Assembly: GCA_016764835.1 (NCBI GenBank)
Contig: JAESRD010000260.1
Location: 1-9,073, forward strand
Origin: Paracoccaceae bacterium
Lineage (GTDB): Bacteria; Pseudomonadota; Alphaproteobacteria; Rhodobacterales; Rhodobacteraceae
Length of the DNA stretch: 9,073 bases
Direction of reading: 5' to 3'
Part shown: one piece after another, positions 1 through 6,330 of the stretch
Layout of the letters: each line of letters starts with the position of its first letter
How positions within the stretch are numbered: the first letter of the stretch is position 1
Position numbers and translations under genes: made by a program
Notes under the pieces: generated by a model
What the model saw: the letters and a program-made list of their open reading frames with translations, nothing else
Told to the model about the DNA's origin: nothing
The model's database searches: none

Positions 1-1684
1 AGAGCACCAGCCCCGATGCGAACGAGCCGAGCATGAACATAAAGACCCATGGCATCCACGCAAAGATCATCTTTTGTGTGGGGTCGGAGGGGGCCGGGTT
101 CAGCTTTTGCTGCACCCACATGGATATGCCGAGGAAGATCGGCAAAATGCCGAGCGATACGATGGCAAACATTGAGCCGGGATCGGGGGCGGCGAAGGGC
201 AACAGGCCGAACAGGTTCAAGATCGAGGATGGGTCAGGGGCTGCAAGGTCATGGATCCAGCCGATCCACGGCGCTTGATACAGCTCGATTGTGACCAAGA
301 TCACTTTATAGAGCGAGAAGAAGATTGGGATCTGAATAAGGATCGGCACACAGCCAGAGGCTGGATTGACCTTATTTTCCTTATAAAGCTTCATCATGCC
401 TTGCTGCATGGCGGCTTTATCATCACCTGTTTTGGCTTTTAGCGCTTCCATTTCAGGCTGAAGCTCTTTCATCCGGGCCATAGAGACCGAAGACTTATAG
501 GCCAGCGGGAACAGCAGCGCTTTGAGCACGACTGTCAGCGCAATAATCGACCAGCCCATATTGCCGATCATGCCGTTAAGCGTGTGCAGCAGCCAGAAGA
601 TCGGCTTGGTCAGGAAGAAGAACCAGCCCCAATCAATAGAATCGAGGAAGCCTTCAATGCCGCCCTCATTTTCATAATTGCGAATCGTGTCCCATTCTTT
701 GGCACCGGCAAACAGCTGAGAATTGGCGATCTGGGTGGTGCCGGGCTCTACCGTTACGGTCGCGTAGACGGTCTCGACCTGATAGATATTGGTGGCTTCG
801 CTATAGCGCGCTGTCGAGGTGAACCGGTTGCCGGTTTCTGGGATCAGCGTTGTCATCCAATAAGTATCGGTAAAGCCGATCCAACCGCTCGATTCGGCGC
901 TAAAGCTTTCGGCCAGCCCGCCGGTTGGCGACGGCTCAAGGTCTGTGACCTTTTTGTAGGTGATCTGCTCAAGGATGTTGTCGGTCATGCCAACAACGCC
1001 CTCATGGCGAACCCAAAGTGCGCGGGTATCAGGCCGACCGTGCCGGGCAACAAAGCCGTATGGGGCCAGCTGCACCGCAGCGTTGGTGCGGTTTTCAACG
1101 CTTTGCTCAATCCCAAACAGGAACTTATCATCAACCGTAATATGGCGGCGAAAGATCAGGCCTGCGCCATTGTCCCACACCAGTGTGACGGGGCTATCAG
1201 GTGTCAGCTCAATGCCGCTCTCGACATTCCAAACCGTGTTTGGACCGGGGACTTGGTCGGCGGCAACGCCAGCGGCAGGAGCCCAGCCATAAAGCGCATA
1301 ATAGGCCAGCTCTTCGCCAACGGGCGACAAGAGCCGCACAAGGTCGGAGCCTTCCTCAAGCGTTTCGGTGTAATCAACCAGCGACAGATCATCGATCCGG
1401 CCACCAAGCAGCGACAGCGACCCTGTCAGGCTTGGGCTGTTGATGTCTATGCGCGGCGCTTGGGCGGCGGGCTCAACGGTTGCCGTCTCGGTGGCGGCGG
1501 CTGCGTTTGCGACTTGCGGTGTTGTCGTGCCATCTGCCGCGGGGGCCGCTACCGGAGCGCCGATTTCGTCGGCAGTCGCGGCGGTTAGGCCCGGATCTTC
1601 TGGGGGAAAGAGTACAAACCACACCAGAATAACCAAAAAGCTAAGCGCTGTTGCAAGGATGAGATTCTTGTTCTGATCGTCCAT
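1..1684 (-). CDS. yidC: Membrane protein insertase YidC (3' end off the left edge)
   Basis: YidC inserts and folds inner-membrane proteins, alone or with SecYEG. Reading leftwards from the ATG at 1684 gives about 561 residues with no stop before the edge. An N-terminal transmembrane anchor (residues about 6-24) is followed by a low-complexity Ala/Thr/Pro linker, a large periplasmic domain to about residue 345, and the insertase core. The core has the conserved hydrophobic segment near residues 355-368, KVNPASGCVPILIQIPIFFSLY, and the final SGLVL of the last helices. Only a few dozen C-terminal residues should be missing. The charged residue of the hydrophilic groove (Arg366 in E. coli) aligns with Lys388, which keeps the positive charge. 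The gene is last in the visible rpmH-rnpA-yidD-ttcA-GGDEF/EAL-yidC run, 142 nt after its upstream neighbour. The likely ribosome-binding AGG lies 8 nt before the ATG, inside a predicted hairpin. Confidence 0.97.
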   Translation of the reverse strand, partial: MDDQNKNLILATALSFLVILVWFVLFPPEDPGLTAATADEIGAPVAAPAADGTTTPQVANAAAATETATVEPAAQAPRIDINSPSLTGSLSLLGGRIDDLSLVDYTETLEEGSDLVRLLSPVGEELAYYALYGWAPAAGVAADQVPGPNTVWNVESGIELTPDSPVTLVWDNGAGLIFRRHITVDDKFLFGIEQSVENRTNAAVQLAPYGFVARHGRPDTRALWVRHEGVVGMTDNILEQITYKKVTDLEPSPTGGLAESFSAESSGWIGFTDTYWMTTLIPETGNRFTSTARYSEATNIYQVETVYATVTVEPGTTQIANSQLFAGAKEWDTIRNYENEGGIEGFLDSIDWGWFFFLTKPIFWLLHTLNGMIGNMGWSIIALTVVLKALLFPLAYKSSVSMARMKELQPEMEALKAKTGDDKAAMQQGMMKLYKENKVNPASGCVPILIQIPIFFSLYKVILVTIELYQAPWIGWIHDLAAPDPSSILNLFGLLPFAAPDPGSMFAIVSLGILPIFLGISMWVQQKLNPAPSDPTQKMIFAWMPWVFMFMLGSFASGLVL

Positions 1685-1689
1685 CAAAA

Positions 1690-1720
1690 CTGCCTGTTAC
1701 CAAGGGATAAGATCAGGCAG
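1690..1720 (-). promoter_or_regulatory. Inverted repeat over the yidC ribosome-binding region
   Basis: On the minus strand, CTGCCTG (1720-1714) and CAGGCAG (1696-1690) form a perfect 7-bp inverted repeat with a 17-nt loop. The second arm contains the only AGG at proper distance (8 nt) from the yidC ATG, and TTTTG separates the arm from the start codon. If it folds in the mRNA it would hide the ribosome-binding site. Four T's follow the stem, but the start codon comes directly after them, so a terminator is less likely than a translational control element. The pairing is seen; the function is inferred. Confidence 0.4.
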
Positions 1721-1826
1721 GTTCAACAGGTGGGCGGGGCAAAGGTCAAGCGGTTTCGGGCTTATGACCCGCGCTGACGGCTCTGGGCTGGGCCAAGAGC
1801 GGTTTTTGGGCCATATTCAAGCGCCG

Positions 1827-3395
1827 TTAACCCTGACTGGCCCGCTGGCTTAGGTTTATTGGCGTAGAATCGCGGCTCTCATATTTGCGAATCCACGGGA
1901 TGGTTTCGGACATTGGCATGGGCCGGGCAAAGCCAAAGCCCTGAATATGGTCGCAGCCGATCTGGCCCAGCATTTCCTGTTCTTCGGGGGTCTCGACACC
2001 TTCGGCCAGTGTTGTCAGGCCAAGCCGCTCGGCCATGGTCAGGATCGCGCCGACCATTTTTTGTTGCTCTGGGTCGAGATCAATATGGGTGACGAAGCTA
2101 CGGTCGATCTTGATCCGTTCAATAGAGAAACGCCGGATGGAGGTGATCGAGGCATGACCTGTGCCAAAATCATCAAGATCAAGGCAACAGCCCAGACGGG
2201 CGAGACCCGACAGATTGCGGATCACCATATCGTCGGATTTTCCGGCAACCACGGTTTCTAGCACTTCAACCACCAGCCGCTCTGGGGCGATGTCGAAACG
2301 GTCAAGCTCCCAGCCGATACGGTCTACCAAACGCGGGTCTGACAGCTCGCGGCTGGAGAAATTGACGCCAATGCGCGGAATGTGATGCCCGGCCTCATCC
2401 CAAGCGACCAGCGCCTCGAGGGCTTGGGTGACCATGATTTCGCTGAGCCGGTTCATCTGGCCTGACTGCTCAAGGGCGGGCAAAAACTCAACAGGGGGGA
2501 TCATGCCGCGCTCTGGGTGATGCCACCGGGCGAGGGTCTCGAAACCACTGATTTCACCGGTGCGGGTGGAGATTTGCGGCTGGTAAAACGCATAAATCTC
2601 GCCGCGTTCAAGCGCGCCGGTGACCTCAAATGCCAGCCCGTTGCGGGCGGCGATACGGGTCTGCATGGCCAGTGAATAGGAACGGATCGCGCCGGGGCCG
2701 CTGCGCTGCGCCTCGATAAGCGCAGAATTGGCCGCTTGAAGCAGGGTGTCGCCGGTTGGATTCTCTATGCGGTGCACAAGGGCAAAGCCGATAGAGGCGG
2801 TCAGGTACACATTGGCCATGCCTATTTGCACTGGCTCCGACAAAGCGCGCTGAATGCGCCCCGCCATTTGAATGGCGGCTTCAAGGTCGAGCGTGCGGGC
2901 AGGGGCAAGGACAATGGCGAAGGTCGGGCCATCAAGCCGGGCCAGCACATCATTGCCGCGCACGGCCTCTTTGAGCCTGTTGGTACAATTGAGCAATATT
3001 TCTTCGATACCGGCGCGGTCATGGCATTCTTCGAGCAGCTTAAACCGGTCGACCTCGATTAGCATCGCGCCAGCCTCATGGCCCAGCCGGTTTGAAATAC
3101 GCAAGCAGCGCTCTAGCTCGACCAGCACATGGGTGCGGTTGGGCAGGCCGGTTAGCGGGTCTGCGCCGACAAGCTTTGAATCTTGCCCGGTTATGGCAAC
3201 CAGAACAAAGACAAACGGGAACAAAAACGCCAGTATGACCAGTATTTGATGGGCCTCAAAAAACGCCGCCGCCGCAAGTAAGAATGGCAGTGCGCCTAAT
3301 ACTGCCAGCCGCCAGAGACTGCGTTGATAGCCGAAAATCTTGCCGGAAACTGAACGCATAGCGACAGAGATCTTATCATTCATGGACATTCCCAA
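1827..3395 (-). CDS. Membrane-anchored GGDEF/EAL protein, probable c-di-GMP phosphodiesterase
   Basis: The product (522 aa from a TTG at 3395) should hydrolyse cyclic di-GMP at the inner membrane. Two transmembrane helices (about 28-47 and 51-69) precede a GGDEF domain (about 78-240) and an EAL domain (about 255-502). The GGDEF signature is replaced by DGPTF (155-159), so cyclase activity is unlikely. An RxxD inhibitory-site motif (Arg146, Asp149) sits exactly five residues before it and is intact. The EAL domain keeps the expected catalytic set: Glu286 (ETL), Asn345, Glu377, Glu380, Asp408-Asp409 in DDFGTG, Lys429, Glu465 and Gln485. No PAS or other sensory domain is visible. The start is uncertain: AAGG lies 6 nt before the TTG, but in-frame ATGs at 3389 and 3383 follow at once, the latter with GGGA 6 nt upstream. 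It lies between ttcA and yidC on the same strand. Confidence 0.93.
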   Translation of the reverse strand: MGMSMNDKISVAMRSVSGKIFGYQRSLWRLAVLGALPFLLAAAAFFEAHQILVILAFLFPFVFVLVAITGQDSKLVGADPLTGLPNRTHVLVELERCLRISNRLGHEAGAMLIEVDRFKLLEECHDRAGIEEILLNCTNRLKEAVRGNDVLARLDGPTFAIVLAPARTLDLEAAIQMAGRIQRALSEPVQIGMANVYLTASIGFALVHRIENPTGDTLLQAANSALIEAQRSGPGAIRSYSLAMQTRIAARNGLAFEVTGALERGEIYAFYQPQISTRTGEISGFETLARWHHPERGMIPPVEFLPALEQSGQMNRLSEIMVTQALEALVAWDEAGHHIPRIGVNFSSRELSDPRLVDRIGWELDRFDIAPERLVVEVLETVVAGKSDDMVIRNLSGLARLGCCLDLDDFGTGHASITSIRRFSIERIKIDRSFVTHIDLDPEQQKMVGAILTMAERLGLTTLAEGVETPEEQEMLGQIGCDHIQGFGFARPMPMSETIPWIRKYESRDSTPINLSQRASQG

Positions 3396-3478
3396 CTACC
3401 GCCTTGGTGGCGCAACTTGAGAGCGAGACTTAAGCAGACAGGATAAGCGCCACGTTAACGGCGGCGCAAATTTTTGAT
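3396..3478 (-). other. Spacer between ttcA and the GGDEF/EAL gene
   Basis: This 83-nt spacer holds an imperfect GC hairpin (GCGCC at 3447-3451 with GGCGC at 3463-3467, and a self-complementary CGTTAACG inside). Read on the minus strand, no T-run follows it, so it is a poor terminator for ttcA. The spacer also has CTTAAGCAGA at 3429-3438, the same 10-mer found at the end of rpmH (5122-5131). No convincing promoter was seen. Confidence 0.35.
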
Positions 3479-4339
3479 CTAATTTTCGACGATCCGAGAA
3501 TTGTCAATTTGTTCATTCTTGCCGGTGGTCTGCATGAGGCCGGAAAAATCAAACAAATCGGGGTCGAGTAGATGCGAAGGCCGGGCATTCATCAGGGCGC
3601 GGAACATGATTTGGCGCCGGCCGGGACTGTTGGCCTCCCAGCCATCAATAATAGCCTTGACCTGTTGGCGTTGCAGCCCGTCTTGGCTGCCGCAAAGATC
3701 ACACGGAATGATCGGATAATTCATGGCTTTGGCAAATTTTGCGCAGTCAGCCTCGGCGATATGGGCCAAGGGGCGGCACAAAAAGAGATCGCCCTCTTCG
3801 TTGAGCAGCTTGGGCGGCATGGTCGCCAGACGGCCGCCATGGAAGAGATTCATAAAAAATGTCTCTAAGATGTCATCGCGGTGATGTCCGAGCACCACGG
3901 TTGAGCAGCCCTCTTCACGGGCAAGGCGGTAAAGGTTACCGCGCCGTAGCCGCGAGCACATTGTGCAGAGCGTGCGGCCCTTGGGGGTCTTGTCCATGAC
4001 GATTGAATACGTGTCTTGATACTCAATCCGGTGCGGCACAGTCATTTTGCTGAGAAATTCTGGCAAAACGGTGGCTGGAAAACCGGGCTGGCCTTGGTCG
4101 AGATTGCAGGCCAAAATCTCTACCGGCAGCAGGCCGCGCCATTGCAGCTCTGTCAGTGCTGCCAGCAGGGTGTAGCTGTCTTTGCCACCTGAGAGACAAA
4201 CCAGCCAACGGTCGCCCTTTTTGGCCATGCCGTATAGGTCAACCGCCTCGCGCACACCGGCGATGATGCGTTTGCGCAGTTTCTTGAATTGGGTGGTTTT
4301 GGGGGCGCCGTAGAACAGCGGGTGGATGTCATCTGGCAT
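3479..4339 (-). CDS. ttcA: tRNA 2-thiocytidine(32) synthetase TtcA
   Basis: TtcA is a cytoplasmic ATP-dependent, iron-sulfur enzyme that thiolates cytidine 32 in certain tRNAs. The 286-residue product has the PP-loop ATP-pyrophosphatase signature SGGKDS (50-55), the CTMC pair (Cys125, Cys128), and a second CDLC pair (Cys213, Cys216). In the E. coli enzyme two cysteines of the first pair and one downstream cysteine hold the [4Fe-4S] cluster, so all ligands are available. GHHRDD (151-156) and the RPL segment (189-191) also fit the TtcA/TilS-like fold. The length is normal, with a short hydrophilic tail. The ATG at 4339 has AAGGA 8 nt upstream, a clear ribosome-binding site. It lies 120 nt after yidD and 83 nt before the GGDEF/EAL gene, all on the minus strand. 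The role in tRNA modification loosely matches the RNA-processing neighbour rnpA. Confidence 0.95.
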   Translation of the reverse strand: MPDDIHPLFYGAPKTTQFKKLRKRIIAGVREAVDLYGMAKKGDRWLVCLSGGKDSYTLLAALTELQWRGLLPVEILACNLDQGQPGFPATVLPEFLSKMTVPHRIEYQDTYSIVMDKTPKGRTLCTMCSRLRRGNLYRLAREEGCSTVVLGHHRDDILETFFMNLFHGGRLATMPPKLLNEEGDLFLCRPLAHIAEADCAKFAKAMNYPIIPCDLCGSQDGLQRQQVKAIIDGWEANSPGRRQIMFRALMNARPSHLLDPDLFDFSGLMQTTGKNEQIDNSRIVEN

Positions 4340-4365
4340 GGGGCTGGTCCTTGGCTGGTAGCTGT

Positions 4366-4436
4366 GCCTAAAGCCGTTTTGGTGCGATTGCCAGCCTACC
4401 TAAAGATGTGCCGACCTAATGCCAATCTGCCTAAGG
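4366..4436. repeat. Degenerate ~16-nt periodic repeat in the yidD-ttcA spacer
   Basis: On the plus strand CCTAA begins at 4367, 4399, 4415 and 4430, that is at steps of 32, 16 and 15 nt. The best pair is TGCCAGCCTACCTAAAG (4389-4405) and TGCCAATCTGCCTAAGG (4420-4436), which share 13 of 17 bases, all four differences being transitions. The stretch lies between the yidD stop and the ttcA start and shows no convincing reading frame. The 10-mer TCTGCCTAAG (4426-4435) is the reverse complement of part of the hairpin unit near rnpA (5093-5102). The repeat is seen; its role is unknown. Confidence 0.4.
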
Positions 4437-4459
4437 GCCAAACTACCCAATGGAGTGCC

Positions 4460-4681
4460 CTAGTCGGGCACGTCGTCGATTCCGTGACCGCCCCATGGAT
4501 GGCAGCGCCCAATGCGCCGGGCGGCAAGCCAGCTGCCCTTGAACGCACCATGTTTGGCCAAGGCTTCAAGCGCATAGGCCGAGCAGGTTGGCTGATAACG
4601 GCAGCCATGGCCGACCCATGGCGAAAGCAACAGCCGATAGGCGCGCACGGGCAGGGCAACGATGGAGGCAAGCGGGCTCAT
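4460..4681 (-). CDS. yidD: Membrane protein insertion efficiency factor YidD
   Basis: YidD is a small inner-membrane-associated protein that assists YidC-dependent insertion. The 73-residue product shows the whole family signature: an amphipathic N-terminal segment, YRLLLSPW (15-22), [15 protein letters not shown] (27-41), and the C-terminal [15 protein letters not shown]. All three conserved cysteines (27, 33, 59) are present and the length is typical. The ATG at 4681 lies 6 nt after the rnpA stop, and no good ribosome-binding sequence is visible, so translational coupling to rnpA is likely. Its usual partner yidC is in the same run, but two genes further on rather than next door. Confidence 0.96.
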   Translation of the reverse strand: MSPLASIVALPVRAYRLLLSPWVGHGCRYQPTCSAYALEALAKHGAFKGSWLAARRIGRCHPWGGHGIDDVPD

Positions 4682-4687
4682 AGGTTT

Positions 4688-5077
4688 CTATTTAGTCTTG
4701 GCGTGGAGTTTTGCCAGCCCCTTGGCCAGATCAAGCTGCATTTGTTTGAAATCAGCGGTGGCTGTGGCGCCGGCGCGGCCGATAAGCACATAATCCCAGC
4801 CGCTGCGGCCGGTCTGTGGCAATGTCAGCCGGGCGACTTCGCGCAGGCGGCGTTTGGCCCGGTTGCGGGCCACAGCATTGCCAACTTTGCGCGAACAGGT
4901 AAAGCCAACACCAATACCCGTGCGCGGCTCGTCGGGGCTGCGTTTGCGCCCTTGGAGGCTAAACGCAGGAAAGCGCACCCAATGGGCGCGCGATGCACGT
5001 AGAAAATCACTACGATTTTTGAGAATCTCAAGTGTTGGGGTGGCTTGCTCGGAAACTATGTTCACCGGCGCGCCCAT
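4688..5077 (-). CDS. rnpA: Ribonuclease P protein component
   Basis: RnpA is the protein subunit of RNase P, which binds the catalytic RNA and helps cut the 5' leader from precursor tRNAs. The 129-residue basic product carries the hallmark RNR motif, SRKVGNAVARNRAKRRLRE (residues 62-80), preceded by the central strand GIGVGFTC. The N-terminal extension before TLEILKNRSDF is slightly long; a GTG codon at residue 5 is the only nearby alternative start. CAGG ends 8 nt before the ATG and overlaps the 3' arm of a small hairpin (5087-5101). rnpA starts 45 nt after rpmH and ends 6 nt before yidD, the standard order, and is probably read from the rpmH promoter. Confidence 0.96.
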   Translation of the reverse strand: MGAPVNIVSEQATPTLEILKNRSDFLRASRAHWVRFPAFSLQGRKRSPDEPRTGIGVGFTCSRKVGNAVARNRAKRRLREVARLTLPQTGRSGWDYVLIGRAGATATADFKQMQLDLAKGLAKLHAKTK

Positions 5078-5085
5078 CCTAACAG

Positions 5086-5131
5086 CCTGCCACTTAGGCA
5101 GAGCAACCCAACATTCTGCCGCTTAAGCAGA
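5086..5131 (-). repeat. Two tandem copies of a 17-nt hairpin between rpmH and rnpA
   Basis: On the minus strand, TCTGCTTAAGCGGCAGA (5131-5115) spans the rpmH stop codon and TCTGCCTAAGTGGCAGG (5102-5086) ends 8 nt before the rnpA start. They match at 14 of 17 positions with a 29-nt period. Each folds on itself (TCTGC with GCAGA, and CTGCC with GGCAG), and the differences at positions 6 and 17 swap a Watson-Crick pair for a G-T wobble, so pairing is kept. No T-run follows either hairpin, so they are not ordinary terminators. Possible roles are protecting the rpmH mRNA end, an RNase cleavage region, or lowering rnpA translation; these are inferences. Confidence 0.55.
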
Positions 5132-5257
5132 GAGAGATTTGCGGCCCTGAGCGCGGCGCGAGTTTAGGATCTTGCGACCCGCTTTAGTTGCCATCCGCGA
5201 GCGGAAACCGTGGCGCGCTTTGCGAACCCGGTTGGAAGGCTGAAATGTGCGTTTCAT
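5123..5257 (-). CDS. rpmH: 50S ribosomal protein L34
   Basis: L34 is a very small, highly basic protein of the large ribosomal subunit. The 44-residue product begins [20 protein letters not shown] and continues [20 protein letters not shown], ending SLSA, which matches the family along its full length. The ATG at 5257 has GGAG 7 nt upstream, a strong ribosome-binding site. It is the first gene of the minus-strand run, with a strong promoter about 110 nt upstream and a structured leader. The stop codon lies inside the first of two tandem hairpins leading into rnpA. Confidence 0.97.
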   Translation of the reverse strand: MKRTFQPSNRVRKARHGFRSRMATKAGRKILNSRRAQGRKSLSA

Positions 5258-5300
5258 CGCGTCTCTCCGTCATGTAAGGCCCGCGCCGTATCCAAAAGGA

Positions 5301-5351
5301 TCATCTAGCAGGTAATCCGATAGATGAGGTCCGAAAGATTCGGGGACCCTC
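5301..5351 (-). promoter_or_regulatory. Structured 5' leader of rpmH (two adjacent stem-loops)
   Basis: The predicted transcript has a roughly 100-nt untranslated leader. The first stem-loop (5351-5326) pairs GAGG(G)TCC..GAA with TTCGGACCTC around a 3-nt loop, with small bulges. The second pairs TCATCTA (5327-5321) with TAGATGA (5307-5301), a perfect 7-bp stem around a 13-nt loop. They share two bases, so they either compete at the boundary or stack. Autogenous control or leader processing is possible; no known riboswitch was recognised. Confidence 0.4.
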
Positions 5352-5366
5352 GTTATTCGAAGTTGT

Positions 5367-5395
5367 CGTGTAGAGGGCGGGCTTGGGGCTGTCAA
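5367..5395 (-). promoter_or_regulatory. Promoter of the rpmH-rnpA-yidD cluster
   Basis: On the minus strand a perfect -35 TTGACA (5395-5390) is followed by exactly 17 nt and a -10 TACACG (5372-5367). The C-rich spacer ending CCCTC before TACACG resembles strong housekeeping promoters of alphaproteobacteria. Transcription would start near 5360, about 100 nt before the rpmH ATG. The box match is seen; activity is inferred. Confidence 0.7.
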
Positions 5396-5514
5396 CGCCG
5401 GGCCGGTGAATGAATGCAACAAAACCGGCGATTGCGCCGCGGCATTGTAACAGTTGACCCGTCCAAGTGGCCAAAGCCCTTAAAAACCGGGTCTTGGTGC
5501 TAACGGAGCTATCA

Positions 5515-6327
5515 ATGCCGCGTGAACAGGCTGATATCATCGCGCGGCAGGGCCAAAGTAAGGGTAGAACAACGACAAATGAAAGTAACCTGGATATGTC
5601 TGACTTGGCCAATTCTGCCCCCAACCCATTGTTAAAACGTCTGCCTCTTATCGCTGTGGCCGCTGTGGCGCTGTTTGGCGTGTTCTTTTTGCGCGATGTG
5701 CTGACGTTTGAAACCCTGCGCACCAACCGCGAGGCGCTGCAGGCTTTTCGCGATTCGCATTATGTGCTGACTGTAGCCGCGTTTATCGGGGTCTATATTG
5801 CTGTGGCCGGACTGTCGCTGCCGGGGTCAACCATGGTCACACTTACGGGCGGTTTTTTGTTCTCAACCTTTCCGGGGGTTTTGTTCAATGTCATCGGGGC
5901 GACGGCTGGCGCGATTGTGATCTTTAGCGCCGCCCGCTGGGGCTTGGGAGAGCGGCTGGCGGCCAAGATGGAAGGCTCTGAAGGCGCTATAAAAACCATC
6001 AAGGACGGGATCGACGAGAACCAATGGTCGATGCTGTTTTTGATGCGGCTGGTGCCTGCCGTGCCGTTCTTTGTCGGCAATCTTGTACCTGCCATGGTCG
6101 GGGTGCCGCTGAACCGGTTCGCGATTTCGACGTTCTTTGGCATTATGCCGGGCGCTTTGGTTTACACGTCGGTCGGCGCGGGTCTGGGCGAAGTGTTCGC
6201 CCGTGGCGAGACGCCTGACCTGTCGATCATCTTTGCGCCAGAGATATTGTTACCAATTTTGGGGCTGGTGGCGCTGGCGGCGCTGCCTCTTGTTATCAAA
6301 GCCCTGCGCAGCAAGAAGGTATCCTAA
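5515..6327 (+). CDS. TVP38/TMEM64 family (VTT domain) membrane protein
   Basis: This belongs to the DedA/VTT superfamily of inner-membrane proteins; relatives are implicated in lipid scrambling or transport, but the bacterial TVP38 substrate is not settled. From the ATG at 5515 (270 aa), hydrophobic segments lie at about 43-60, 84-103, 105-140, 203-222 and 243-262. The family core is clear: SLPGSTMVTLTGGFLF (101-116), a glycine-rich segment with GATAGAIVIFSAARWG, then FLMRLVPAVPFFVGNLVPA (175-193) with the F-x-x-R-x-x-P motif, and GIMPGALVYTSVGAGLGE (209-226). The start is a choice. The ATG at 5515 has GGAG 6 nt upstream, but family members usually begin near the in-frame ATG at 5596, which has a poor ribosome-binding site and would give 243 aa. 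No strong promoter was found. It is divergent from rpmH and ends 3 nt before the flavoprotein gene. Confidence 0.92.
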   Translation: MPREQADIIARQGQSKGRTTTNESNLDMSDLANSAPNPLLKRLPLIAVAAVALFGVFFLRDVLTFETLRTNREALQAFRDSHYVLTVAAFIGVYIAVAGLSLPGSTMVTLTGGFLFSTFPGVLFNVIGATAGAIVIFSAARWGLGERLAAKMEGSEGAIKTIKDGIDENQWSMLFLMRLVPAVPFFVGNLVPAMVGVPLNRFAISTFFGIMPGALVYTSVGAGLGEVFARGETPDLSIIFAPEILLPILGLVALAALPLVIKALRSKKVS

Positions 6328-6330
6328 GCC

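Noticed and set aside
584..1588. 334-codon open frame on the plus strand opposite yidC
   Set aside because: It is fully antisense to a clear yidC frame, shows no recognisable domain, and long antisense frames are common in GC-rich genes.
1780..1807. Plus-strand hairpin GCTCT/AGAGC followed by five T's
   Set aside because: It looks like a weak terminator, but no plus-strand gene lies upstream, and the stem is only 5 bp.
3447..3476. GC hairpin with adjacent AAATTTTT near the ttcA stop
   Set aside because: The T-run follows only on the plus strand, while both flanking genes are on the minus strand; it is not a credible ttcA terminator.
4396..4671. 91-codon minus-strand frame over yidD and its spacer
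   Set aside because: It is in another frame of yidD, whose 73-residue product matches its family end to end.
5454..5486. TTGACC followed by CTTAAA as a promoter for the TVP38 gene
   Set aside because: The spacing is about 20 nt and the -10 match is poor, so I do not call it.
5258..5514. Possible replication origin next to rpmH
   Set aside because: The rpmH region borders the origin in many bacteria, but no DnaA-box cluster, AT-rich unwinding region or dnaA gene is seen here.
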